NCBI GenBank assembly: GCA_023432725.1
Contig: JAEYUH010000065.1
Coordinates: forward strand, 1 to 15,715
Source: Actinomycetes bacterium
GTDB taxonomy: Bacteria > Actinomycetota > Actinomycetes > Propionibacteriales > Propionibacteriaceae
Length of the DNA stretch: 15,715 bases
Direction: 5' to 3'
Shown: positions 1 to 7,997 of the stretch, piece after piece
How the letters are laid out: each line of letters starts with the position of its first letter
How positions within the stretch are numbered: the first letter of the stretch is position 1
Program-made: the position numbers and the translations under genes
The notes under the pieces: model-generated
What the model was told of the DNA's origin: nothing
The model's database searches: none
Seen by the model: the letters and a program-made list of their open reading frames with translations, nothing else

Positions 1-868
1 GCGCGGCGCCTGCCGCGAGGTCGAGCTGCCAGGCGACAGGACGACCCCGCGCCCAGCCCGCAGCCCAGCAGGCGGCGGCATCGCAGGCCAGCGAGGTGGC
101 CTGGGCCAGGCCGGTGGCGCCGGACAGTTCCTCGGGGACGGGCAGCGGGATCGCCCGCCAGGCGCCGTCCAGCGAACCCGCCCAGACCATCGGAAGCTGG
201 CGGACGGTTCCCGCCAGGCCGGTCTCGGCGCCCGCGATCAGCACAAAGTCGCCGGAAGCTGCCGCCGCGCGGAAGGTGAGCACCCGGTCGGGGCTGCTCA
301 CCAGCTGCGGGTCGGTGCCGGCGTGCCGATGCCACAGGGTGCCGTCCAGGGTCCACAGCGCGGCGTCGAACCCCGTGGTTCCGGCGCGGCTGCCCACCAC
401 CACCGGACGCCCGCCCGGCCGGACGATGCCGAGCAGGGGCCCGGCCTCGTGACCCCCGAAGGTGGCGAAGGGTTGGTCGTGGTCCGGGACGGGTCCGGCC
501 AGCGGCCCCTGCCACGACGTCCAGCGCTGGTTGCCGTGCGCCCCGCCGCGCGCCACCCCGAGCGCGAGCAGTTCGGGTGCCTGCGGGCTGAGCGCCACCA
601 GGTCGGCGGTGGCGGCGTAACCGCCCGAGGGTGAAAGGGCGACCTCGTGGACGCCCCCGGTCGCGTCGACCCGCAACAGCAGCGGGCGCGCGCCGCCGAG
701 CGCACCGCCCACCAACAGGTCGGGCCCGCTGGTGGCGAGGCTCGACGCACCGGCTCCCTGTGGCAGCCCGACCTGGCGCCAGCCGGGCTCTGCCGAGGGT
801 GAACAGGCGGCGACCAGGCAGGCGGCCAGGCCTGCGGCAGCCGTACGTACCACCGCTGCGGTGCCCAT
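1..868 (-). CDS. Putative secreted lipoprotein, C-terminus cut by window edge
   Basis: An open frame reads leftward from the ATG at 868 to the window edge without a stop (289 codons visible). The N-terminus is a lipoprotein signal: Arg8, a hydrophobic Ala/Leu stretch, then the lipobox V19-A20-A21-C22 followed by Ser-Pro-Ser, so the mature protein is probably lipidated on Cys22 and anchored outside the membrane. The rest is rich in Gly, Ala, Trp and Pro, with loosely repeating segments such as WTSWQGP, LWTLDGTLW and VWAGSLDGAW, which suggests a beta-rich, possibly propeller-like fold; that fold is my inference. I recognise no catalytic motif or family. It is divergent from the gene at 955. Function unknown. 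The reading frame is well supported by the signal peptide and by GC-rich third positions. Confidence 0.75.
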   Translation of the reverse strand, partial: MGTAAVVRTAAAGLAACLVAACSPSAEPGWRQVGLPQGAGASSLATSGPDLLVGGALGGARPLLLRVDATGGVHEVALSPSGGYAATADLVALSPQAPELLALGVARGGAHGNQRWTSWQGPLAGPVPDHDQPFATFGGHEAGPLLGIVRPGGRPVVVGSRAGTTGFDAALWTLDGTLWHRHAGTDPQLVSSPDRVLTFRAAAASGDFVLIAGAETGLAGTVRQLPMVWAGSLDGAWRAIPLPVPEELSGATGLAQATSLACDAAACWAAGWARGRPVAWQLDLAAGAA

Positions 869-954
869 GGCGCAACCATGCCACGGGCCTGCCGGGGCAG
901 CGCGGCTGGTTCGCCGGACAGAAACCGTCAGAGGCGCCCGGCAGGATCGTCGTC
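869..954. promoter_or_regulatory. Divergent intergenic region with two weak start-proximal -10 candidates
   Basis: These 86 bp separate the lipoprotein (-) from the small four-cysteine gene (+). CATGGT (880-875, minus strand) lies 6 nt before the lipoprotein ATG, and CAGGAT (942-947, plus strand) lies 7 nt before the ATG at 955. Both match the spacing of the leaderless TANNNT promoters elsewhere in the window, but each has C instead of T at the first position. No Shine-Dalgarno sequence precedes either start. This is suggestive only. Confidence 0.3.
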
Positions 955-1212
955 ATGGACACCCTCCACGTCGATTGCGCCAGCTGCCGGGCCCGCGGGC
1001 CGGCCTGTTCCGACTGCGTGATCTCGGTCCTGCTGGGCCCGGTCAGCCAGGAGGTGGAACTCGACCACGACGAGGTCGACGCCCTCGATGCGATGGCCCG
1101 CTCCGGCCTGCTGCCACCCCTGCGGCTGGTGCGTCCCACCAACCCCCGGCCCTCGCGCTGGTCCGACGACGATCCAGGCGAGGGGTTTGCGTCTCTGACC
1201 TCCTTCCCTTAG
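955..1212 (+). CDS. Small four-cysteine protein (85 aa), unknown function
   Basis: An 85-aa acidic protein starting at the ATG at 955 and ending in TAG. Near the N-terminus it has a regular Cys motif, C8-x2-C11-x6-C18-x2-C21, with His5 just before it. The spacing resembles a small zinc knuckle or ribbon, or an Fe-S ligand set; metal binding is inferred. The middle is acidic (E, D-rich, around ELDHDEVDALDAM) and the C-terminus is Pro/Ser/Asp-rich and probably disordered. I chose this start because the Cys motif and conserved-looking N-terminus begin here, whereas the upstream extension of the frame is Arg/Pro-rich shadow sequence running into the divergent promoter. No signal peptide, so probably cytoplasmic. 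It lies 57 bp before the NlpC/P60 gene on the same strand. I believe similar short proteins occur in other actinobacteria, but I cannot name a family. Confidence 0.7.
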   Translation: MDTLHVDCASCRARGPACSDCVISVLLGPVSQEVELDHDEVDALDAMARSGLLPPLRLVRPTNPRPSRWSDDDPGEGFASLTSFP

Positions 1213-1215
1213 GGT
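1210..1215 (+). promoter_or_regulatory. Candidate -10 box for the NlpC/P60 gene
   Basis: TAGGGT lies in a locally T-rich stretch (1209-1232) that stands out from the GC-rich background. It would start transcription near 1222, about 48 nt before the NlpC/P60 start, which has a strong GGGAGGG ribosome binding site at 1258-1264. The first three bases of the box are the stop codon of the 85-aa gene. No good -35 box is visible. Confidence 0.35.
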
Positions 1216-1269
1216 TTTCTCAGTTTTAGTTCAGCCGGTGTTCACCCCGCCGGCCACGGGAGGGTTTTC

Positions 1270-2295
1270 ATGGCGTTGCCCGTCTGGTTGAGGTCCGCTG
1301 TCGCCGTCCTCACCGCCGGTGTGCTCGTGACCGGGCTGGCCGCCCCGTCCGCCCAGGCCGACCCGACCACGCCACCGAAGACTCTCAAGGACGCCAAGGC
1401 GCAGGTGGTGCAGCTCGAGACCGAGGCCGCCGCCATCGAAGAGGACTACGAGCAGGCCGAGATCCAGCTCAACGAGGGCAAGCGGCGGCTCAAGGCACTG
1501 CAGGCCGATATCGCCGCGCAGCAGGCCCGGGTGGACGAACTCGGCGCCCAGGCCCGGGTGATCGCGCTGCGGCAGTTCCAGGGCCGCGGCATGGACACCA
1601 CCGTCGAGCTGTTCACCCAGAGCGACCCCGATGCCTTCCTCGACCGGTTGTCGACCGCGTCCAATGTCGACGCCAACCTGAACTCGACCCTGCAGGACCA
1701 CCAGTCGGAGCAGGCCAACCTGGCCGAGCTGAAGCGGGCGGCCGAGGCCGAGATCGCCGCGCTCGCCGCCGAGGAGGAGCGCCTCAAGGGGCTCGACACC
1801 GAGATCGAGAAGCGGCTGTCCGAGGCCGAGGCCCTGGTCCGTCGGATGACCGAGGAGGAGCGGCGCCAGCTCGCCGCACGAGACGGCGCCCGCGCGTCGT
1901 TCAGCCTCTCCGAGCTGGACGGGGCCGAGGCCAGTGCCAGGATCAGGAAGGTCATCGCCTACGCGGTGTCCCGGGTGCCCGGCGGCCAGTACGTCCGCGG
2001 CCGCTCCGGCCCCACCGCGTTCGACTGCTCCGGCCTGATGCTCGCGGCGTACCGACAGATCGGCATCTCGCTGCCGCACTCCTCCCGCGCCCAGTCGAGG
2101 GTTGGTCGAGCGGTCTCCCGCTCCGAGTTGAGGCCCGGCGACCTCATCTTCTGGTACCACCCGATCCACCACGTCGGCATGTACATCGGCAACGGCAAGA
2201 TCGTCCACGCCAGGAACCCGCGCAACGATCTGGTGATCCAGAGCCTCAGCTCCTACCCCGCCCCGTGGGCGGGTGCGCGCCGGGTCATCGGCTGA
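1270..2295 (+). CDS. Secreted NlpC/P60 peptidoglycan endopeptidase with coiled-coil domain
   Basis: A 341-aa exported cell-wall hydrolase. Residues 1-30 are a Sec signal peptide, with probable cleavage after A-Q-A at 30. Residues 36-200 are a long Ala/Glu/Lys/Arg-rich helical region interrupted at about 101-140, consistent with a coiled coil like those of RipA-type hydrolases. Residues 222-341 are the NlpC/P60 domain: catalytic C253 in FDCSGLM, H301 in HVGMYIG and a third polar residue H313 in IVHAR. The family cleaves D-Glu-mDAP type bonds in peptidoglycan stem peptides; in actinobacteria such proteins act in daughter-cell separation and envelope integrity, and the coiled coil often has an inhibitory or targeting role. 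The ATG is preceded by GGGAGGG 6 nt upstream. It is followed 25 nt later by a metallopeptidase gene and resembles Rv2190c in domain plan and neighbourhood. Family call is firm; exact substrate bond is inferred. Confidence 0.93.
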   Translation: MALPVWLRSAVAVLTAGVLVTGLAAPSAQADPTTPPKTLKDAKAQVVQLETEAAAIEEDYEQAEIQLNEGKRRLKALQADIAAQQARVDELGAQARVIALRQFQGRGMDTTVELFTQSDPDAFLDRLSTASNVDANLNSTLQDHQSEQANLAELKRAAEAEIAALAAEEERLKGLDTEIEKRLSEAEALVRRMTEEERRQLAARDGARASFSLSELDGAEASARIRKVIAYAVSRVPGGQYVRGRSGPTAFDCSGLMLAAYRQIGISLPHSSRAQSRVGRAVSRSELRPGDLIFWYHPIHHVGMYIGNGKIVHARNPRNDLVIQSLSSYPAPWAGARRVIG

Positions 2296-2320
2296 GCATC
2301 ACGACCGCGTCGGCCCAGCC

Positions 2321-3127
2321 ATGAGGCGCCGGCTCGCCGTCGCGGGAATCGCGCTTGCGTTGCTCTACGGGGCGGGGTGCGCTCCCGCGACCTCGCCCAC
2401 GCCGGCAGAACCCAGCCTGTCGGCATCGACTGCCGGCCAGGGCACCCTGTTGGCGGCCCCCGACCTCGATCCGGCGATCCGGCAGGCCTGGCTGGACCGG
2501 CTCGACCGCACGATCCAGACCCTGGCGCGGGCCGGCCTGGCCCCGCTGGACGAGGACTGGGACGGCAGGCTCGTCGTCGAACTGCCGCCCACCGCCCAGG
2601 CCTACGCCGCCCTCGCCGGCACGCTGTCAGGCGACGCGGCAGCCGTCACCCGCTGCCCCGACGCCGGCGCGCGGATCACGGTGAACCCCGTCATCGCCGC
2701 CGAGGACACCGAGTACCTCGACTCGCTCATCCTGCACGAGGGCGTCCACCTCGCCACCGGCTCGAGCTGTCGCGGGCAGGCGCCGCAGTGGGTGGAGGAG
2801 GGGGTGGCCGAGTGGCTGGCGTCGGAGCACAGCGGGGCTGCGCTGGACGCCAACCGGCAGTGGGTGACCAGCCACCTCGCCCAGCACGGGGTGCCGGCGG
2901 CGCTGCCCGCCGACGGCGACTTCTACACACCCTCCGACCAGGTGTCGGCCGCCTACGCCCTGGCCAGGCAGGCTGTGGCGAGCGCCGTCGACAGGGTGGG
3001 CAGACCCGCCGCCATGGCGCTGCTGGGCAGCTACTACGACGGAACCGCGGACGAGCAGGACACCCGCCGGCTGACCGCGTGGTATGTCGCCGACCTGCAA
3101 CGCCTCAGCGGGAGTGCGCAGCGATGA
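2321..3127 (+). CDS. Putative lipoprotein zinc metallopeptidase (HEXXH, peptidase MA-like)
   Basis: A 268-aa protein with an Arg-rich N-terminus, a hydrophobic segment and a relaxed lipobox Y16-G17-A18-G19-C20, followed by a Pro/Ser/Thr linker. The core carries H139-E140-G-V-H143, the zinc-binding and catalytic HEXXH helix, and 16 residues later W-V-E-E160-G-V-A-E-W, whose Glu160 is the likely third zinc ligand. That combination (HEXXH followed by a W..EG.AE helix) is typical of peptidase MA-like gluzincins. It probably sits on the outer face of the membrane. The frame is open upstream to 2273, overlapping the NlpC/P60 gene, but the ATG at 2321 begins the signal sequence, so I chose it; no strong Shine-Dalgarno is seen. 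Likely co-transcribed with the NlpC/P60 gene. Its 3' end overlaps the convergent hydrolase gene by 23 bp. Substrate unknown. Confidence 0.82.
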   Translation: MRRRLAVAGIALALLYGAGCAPATSPTPAEPSLSASTAGQGTLLAAPDLDPAIRQAWLDRLDRTIQTLARAGLAPLDEDWDGRLVVELPPTAQAYAALAGTLSGDAAAVTRCPDAGARITVNPVIAAEDTEYLDSLILHEGVHLATGSSCRGQAPQWVEEGVAEWLASEHSGAALDANRQWVTSHLAQHGVPAALPADGDFYTPSDQVSAAYALARQAVASAVDRVGRPAAMALLGSYYDGTADEQDTRRLTAWYVADLQRLSGSAQR

Positions 3128-3848
3128 AGTCCAGGGTCTCGAGGAAGATTTGGTCCCTGTCGTAGTCGAGGGTCGCCACGTGGTAGCTGCGCGCCAGTTC
3201 CCGCACGGTGATGTCGTCGCTGGACAGGTGGCTGCGCAGGTAGTCCGCCGAGGCACCCGGGATCACGTGGTCGGCGACCGACTTGAACACCAGCGTCGGG
3301 CAGGTCACCAGGTCGAGGCTCGCCCTGACCTCGGCGAACATCTCGAACAGCGACACCGCCGCGCGCAGCGGGGTCTGGTCGTACCCGTGCCGCAACGCAC
3401 CCGGCTCGGCGATGTCGTGCCTGCGCGAGGGCACCCGCGAGATGACGAGGGAGGCGAGCGGGGCGAGCCGGTGCAGCGGGTAGGCGAGCAGGCCGGGATT
3501 GACCAGCACGAGGCCCGCGACGGCCTCCCTGCGGTGGGCGGCCAGCCGCAGCGCGAGCGAGCCGCCCATCGAGTGGCCGGCGACGAAGACCTGATCGGTC
3601 TCGGCGGCAAGGGCGAGCAGCTCCCGCTCGGCGCAGTCGTACCAGTCCCGCCAGCGGGTGGCGGCCAGCTCGCGCCAGGTGGTCCCGTGACCGGGCAGCC
3701 GCGGCAGCGACACGCGATAGCCGGCGTCGGCGGTCAGCCGTGCCCACTCCCGCAGCGCGTGCGGGGAGCTGTTGAACCCGTGCAGGAACAGGACGGCGAT
3801 CCGGCCCCGCCCGGCGTGGAAGGGTTGTGCGTACTCGGCCACCGTCAT
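3105..3848 (-). CDS. Alpha/beta hydrolase, carboxylesterase / monoacylglycerol lipase-like
   Basis: A 247-aa serine hydrolase with no signal peptide. The oxyanion motif HGFNSSP (23-29) precedes the nucleophile elbow G-H-S93-M-G-G, then Asp193 in VADHVIPG and His223 in SYHVATLDYD, giving a complete Ser-Asp-His triad in the expected order. The L-P-G-H-G-T-T-W segment and the short cap resemble Est30-type carboxylesterases and bacterial monoacylglycerol lipases; ester or lipid substrates are an inference. I chose the ATG at 3848 because TAGCAT ends 7 nt upstream, the leaderless arrangement seen at other genes here; the frame also has starts at 3857 and a GTG at 3878. It is divergent from plsC, so a role in acyl-lipid turnover is possible but unproven. 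The 3' end overlaps the metallopeptidase gene tail to tail. Confidence 0.88.
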   Translation of the reverse strand: MTVAEYAQPFHAGRGRIAVLFLHGFNSSPHALREWARLTADAGYRVSLPRLPGHGTTWRELAATRWRDWYDCAERELLALAAETDQVFVAGHSMGGSLALRLAAHRREAVAGLVLVNPGLLAYPLHRLAPLASLVISRVPSRRHDIAEPGALRHGYDQTPLRAAVSLFEMFAEVRASLDLVTCPTLVFKSVADHVIPGASADYLRSHLSSDDITVRELARSYHVATLDYDRDQIFLETLDFIAAHSR

Positions 3849-3855
3849 GATGGCC

Positions 3856-3861
3856 ATGCTA
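3856..3861 (-). promoter_or_regulatory. Candidate leaderless -10 box for the alpha/beta hydrolase
   Basis: TAGCAT on the minus strand (3861 to 3856) is followed by 7 nt and then the ATG at 3848, which would place the transcription start at or one base before the start codon. There is no Shine-Dalgarno upstream of this ATG. No -35 consensus is evident. Confidence 0.5.
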
Positions 3862-3879
3862 GTGAGCGCACCCGTCACC

Positions 3880-3885
3880 TATTGT
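3880..3885 (+). promoter_or_regulatory. Candidate -10 box for plsC
   Basis: TATTGT lies 31 nt before the plsC ATG, giving a predicted 5' leader of about 25 nt that contains GGAAGG (3906-3911), 5 nt from the start. It lies back to back with the hydrolase promoter on the other strand. No clear -35 box. Confidence 0.4.
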
Positions 3886-3916
3886 GTTCGGCGGAGGTCC
3901 GACGCGGAAGGCGGAG

Positions 3917-4675
3917 ATGTTCTACCAGCTGTTCAAGACTGCCCTGTTCCGGCCGGTGGTGAAGTACCTGTTCCGGGCCACCATCACGGGCCAGGAGAAC
4001 ATCCCGGCGACCGGGGGTGTGGTGCTGGCGATCAACCACCCCTCCACGGCGGAGACCTACGTCGTGCCGGCGATGCTGGACCGGCAGGTGACCTTCCCCG
4101 CCAAGGCCGAGCTCTTCCAGGGCAATCGCGGCCTCGGCTCGAAGGTGGTCGCCTGGTTCCTGAAGGCCGTCGGGCAGGTCCCGCTGGACCGCTCAGGGGG
4201 ACGGCTCTCGCTGGAAGGACTGCGCCCCGTCCTTGATGTGCTCGCCGACGGCGGGACTGTCGGCATCTTTCCCGAGGGCACCCGGTCGCCCGACGGCAGG
4301 CTGTACAAGGGCAAGACCGGGGTGGCGCGGATAGCGCTCGCCGGCCGCGTCCCCGTCATCCCGATCGCGGCCTTCGACACCCACACCGTGCGGACAAGGC
4401 TGGGGCTGCCGTGGGTGCGCAGGCCGCGGGTGGTGGTCGGTGAGCCGCTGGACTTCTCCGCCCACGCCGACCAGCTGGACGACAGGGCGACAATGCGGTG
4501 GGTGACCGACGAGGTGATGGCCGCCATCCAGCGGCTGTCCGGCCAGCAGTACGTCGACGTCTACGCCAGTTCGGTCAAGTACGGCGCGGTCTCGGCGGCC
4601 GAAGCGGACGCGAAGGTGCTGCCCAGGCCGGGTGACGGCGCAGCCCCGCCGGTTCCGCCGGCAGCGAACCCGTGA
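3917..4675 (+). CDS. plsC: 1-acyl-sn-glycerol-3-phosphate acyltransferase (PlsC family)
   Basis: A 252-aa acyltransferase of the PlsC/LPLAT family, expected to transfer a fatty acyl group to lysophosphatidate to make phosphatidate at the membrane surface. Block I reads N40-H41-P-S-T-A-E46, i.e. HX4E where the family normally has HX4D. Block II is V-P-L-D-R at 88-92, block III is F118-P-E-G-T-R-S124, and block IV is V-P-V-I-P-I at 145-150. The start at 3917 has GGAAGG 5 nt upstream; a longer frame from a GTG at 3884 would overlap the -10 region. The C-terminus after about 235 is a Pro/Ala-rich tail. Its order next to aroG resembles Rv2182c-Rv2178c in M. tuberculosis. Its stop overlaps a possible GTG start of aroG by 4 nt. 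Acyltransferase is firm; the exact lysolipid acceptor is uncertain. Confidence 0.9.
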   Translation: MFYQLFKTALFRPVVKYLFRATITGQENIPATGGVVLAINHPSTAETYVVPAMLDRQVTFPAKAELFQGNRGLGSKVVAWFLKAVGQVPLDRSGGRLSLEGLRPVLDVLADGGTVGIFPEGTRSPDGRLYKGKTGVARIALAGRVPVIPIAAFDTHTVRTRLGLPWVRRPRVVVGEPLDFSAHADQLDDRATMRWVTDEVMAAIQRLSGQQYVDVYASSVKYGAVSAAEADAKVLPRPGDGAAPPVPPAANP

Positions 4676-4706
4676 GCACCGACGGGGGTGCAGGGGCGTC
4701 CCGGCG

Positions 4707-4712
4707 TATCCT
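4707..4712 (+). promoter_or_regulatory. Candidate leaderless -10 box for aroG
   Basis: TATCCT ends 7 nt before the GTG at 4720, with no Shine-Dalgarno in between, so transcription would start at or next to the start codon. This gives aroG a promoter separate from plsC. No recognisable -35 box precedes it. Confidence 0.45.
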
Positions 4713-4719
4713 GACCGGC

Positions 4720-6108
4720 GTGGTTGACCCGATCCCCTCGCTGGCCGAACTGCGGCGACGTCCGGTGGCCCAGCAACCGTTGTACGCCGACCCCTCGGCG
4801 ATGGACGCGGTGCTGGCCGAGTTGCGGACGCGTCCGCCCCTGGTGTTCGCCGGCGAGTGCGACGAGCTGCGCCGCAGGATCGCCGAGGTCGCGGCCGGGC
4901 GCTCCTTCCTGCTCCAGGGCGGGGACTGCGCGGAGACTTTCGGCTCGGTGACCGCCGGCGACATCCGCGGCAAGCTGCGGGTGCTGCTGTCGATGGCGGT
5001 GGTGCTCACCTACGCCGCCCAGGTACCCGTCCTCAAGCTCGGCCGGATCGCGGGGCAGTACGCCAAGCCCCGCTCCAAGGACACCGAGACCCGCGACGGG
5101 GTCACGCTGCCCGCCTACCGCGGCGACGCCGTGAACGGCCTCGAGTTCACCCCCGAGGCCCGCCGCGCCGACCCCCGCCGCCTGATCGAGGTTTATAACC
5201 ACTCCGCGGCCACCCTCAACCTGCTGCGGGCCTTCGTCAAGGGCGGGTTCGCCGACCTGCGCGCCGTCCACACCTGGAACCGCGACTTCGTGCGCAACTC
5301 CGACGTGGAGGAGCGATACGAGCAGATGACCTCGGAGATCGAGCGGGCGCTGGCCTTCATGGTCGCCTGCGGGGTCGACAACGAGTCGCTGCGCACTGTC
5401 GACTTCTACTCCTCGCACGAGGCGCTGCTGCTCGACTACGAGCACGCGCTCACCCGGGTCGACTCCCGCACCGGGACCCCGTACGACACCAGCGCCCACA
5501 TGGTGTGGATCGGTGAGCGCACCCGGCAGCTGGACGGTGCGCACGTCGAGTTCTTCCGCCACGTCCGCAACCCGCTCGGCATCAAGGTCGGCCCCGCCGC
5601 CTCTCCGGCCGAGGTGGCGGCGCTGTGCGAGCGGCTCGACCCCGAGCTGGAACCGGGACGGCTGACGATCATCACCCGGATGGGCGCCGGCCGGATCCGC
5701 GACGTGCTGCCCCCGATCGTCGAGGCGGTGGAGGCCACCGGACGCAAGGTCGCCTGGGTCAGCGACCCGATGCACGGCAACACCTTCGAGACCTCGCTGG
5801 GCTACAAGACCCGTGCCTTCAGCCAGGTGGTGGACGAGGTCAACGGCTTCTTCGACGTGCACGAGGCGCTGGGGACCTGGCCCGGCGGCGTCCACATCGA
5901 GCTGACCGGTGACGACGTCACCGAGTGTGTGGGCGGGGTCGGCGACCTGGTCGAAGCCGATCTGGCCAACCGGTACGAGACCGCCTGCGACCCGCGGATG
6001 AACCGCAACCAGGCCCTCGAGCTGGCCTTCGTGGTCGCCGAGCGGCTCACCAGCGGACGCATCCTGCGCCACAACTCCGTCCAGGAATTCCACGCCGAGG
6101 ACTTCTGA
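4720..6108 (+). CDS. aroG: 3-deoxy-D-arabino-heptulosonate-7-phosphate synthase, class II
   Basis: A 462-aa class II DAHP synthase (GTG start at 4720) catalysing the first shikimate step, phosphoenolpyruvate + erythrose 4-phosphate to DAHP. The four metal ligands of the family are present: Cys70 in QGGDCAETF, His352 in DPMHGNTFE, Glu394 in VHIELTGDDVTE and Asp424 in CDPRMN. Other family blocks include RIAGQYAKPRS, WNRDFV and WIGERTRQLDGAH. An alternative GTG at 4672 adds 16 Gly/Ser-rich residues and overlaps the plsC stop by 4 nt; I prefer 4720 because of the -10 box 7 nt upstream, but the longer start gives metal-ligand numbering closer to M. tuberculosis AroG, so the choice is open. The C-terminus runs about 17 residues past the point where the M. 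tuberculosis enzyme ends. First of a run of aro genes; the M. tuberculosis homologue is feedback-regulated by aromatic amino acids. Confidence 0.95.
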   Translation: MVDPIPSLAELRRRPVAQQPLYADPSAMDAVLAELRTRPPLVFAGECDELRRRIAEVAAGRSFLLQGGDCAETFGSVTAGDIRGKLRVLLSMAVVLTYAAQVPVLKLGRIAGQYAKPRSKDTETRDGVTLPAYRGDAVNGLEFTPEARRADPRRLIEVYNHSAATLNLLRAFVKGGFADLRAVHTWNRDFVRNSDVEERYEQMTSEIERALAFMVACGVDNESLRTVDFYSSHEALLLDYEHALTRVDSRTGTPYDTSAHMVWIGERTRQLDGAHVEFFRHVRNPLGIKVGPAASPAEVAALCERLDPELEPGRLTIITRMGAGRIRDVLPPIVEAVEATGRKVAWVSDPMHGNTFETSLGYKTRAFSQVVDEVNGFFDVHEALGTWPGGVHIELTGDDVTECVGGVGDLVEADLANRYETACDPRMNRNQALELAFVVAERLTSGRILRHNSVQEFHAEDF

Positions 6109-6132
6109 AACCCGCCAGCCCGCGAGGATGCC

Positions 6133-7157
<1,025 letters not shown>

Positions 7158-7161
<4 letters not shown>

Positions 7162-7997
7162 AGGCCGCCGTCCTGGGCTCCCCGGTCGACCACTCGCTGT
7201 CGCCCGACCTGCACACCGCCGGGTACGCCGCGACGGGCCTGCAGGGGTGGAGCTACGGACGGTTCCGGGTCGAGGGGGCCGAGTTGCCGGGCTTCGTCGC
7301 CGGCCTGGCCCCGGACTGGCGAGGGCTCTCCCTGACCATGCCGCTGAAACGGGCCTGCCTGGCGGTGGCCGATCGGGTCACGGCGCTGGCGCTGAGGGCA
7401 GGCGCCGGCAACACCCTCGTCCGGCAGGCCGACGGTGGCTGGGAGGCCCACAACACCGACGTCGGCGGGCTGGTCGACGCTCTGGAGCCGCACTGGGAAC
7501 CGGGCTGGACTACCGCAGCCGTGCTCGGCGGCGGTGCGACCGCACGCTCGGCGCTGCTGGCGCTGGCCGAGCTCGGCGTGACGCGGGTGCGGTGCTACCT
7601 GCGCGACCCGTCCCGGGCCGTCGAGGTGGCGCGATGGGCTCAGACCGAGGGCGTGGGCGCGGAGGTCGTCGGCGCCGCCCTGGGGGAGTGGGGCCGGGGT
7701 GACGAGCCCGCGGTGGTGTCCACCCTGCCGCCGGTGCCGGGGGTGGAGGCGTCGCTGACCGGCCCGCGTCAGGGGCTGCTGTTCGACGCGGTCTACGCCG
7801 ACTGGCCGACTCCGCTCGCACGCCGCGCGACGGGCGCCGGGATGACGGTGGTCGGTGGCCTCGACCTGCTGGTGCACCAGGCCGCCCGGCAGTTCGAGCT
7901 CTTCACCGGCGTGACGGCGCCGGTGGCCGCGATGCGGGCTGCGGGCCTGGCCCGGCTGGCGGGCGCGGGTCCGGCGGAGCCGGCAGGTGCGCGGTGA
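7158..7997 (+). CDS. aroE: Shikimate dehydrogenase (AroE family)
   Basis: A 279-aa protein of the AroE family, reducing 3-dehydroshikimate to shikimate with NADPH. Substrate-site motifs are H12-S-L-S-P16, the catalytic Lys64 in LTMPLKRA, Asn85 in GAGNTLV and Asp101 in NTDVGG. The dinucleotide loop GGGATAR is at 124-130. The GTG start at 7158 overlaps the ltaE stop as GTGA; an upstream frame extension to 7113 lies inside ltaE and is Arg/Gly-rich, so I reject it. The C-terminal segment GLDLLVHQAARQFELFTG matches the family's last helix region. It overlaps aroK in turn by 4 nt, so ltaE-aroE-aroK is a coupled run. Canonical residues are intact, so activity is expected. Confidence 0.93.

Noticed and set aside
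4672..4719. 16-residue N-terminal extension of aroG from a GTG overlapping the plsC stop
   Set aside because: It has no ribosome binding site, is Gly/Ser/Ala-rich, and contains the -10 box TATCCT. Any codon ending in G before TGA creates such a GTGA overlap, so the overlap is weak evidence. It remains possible.
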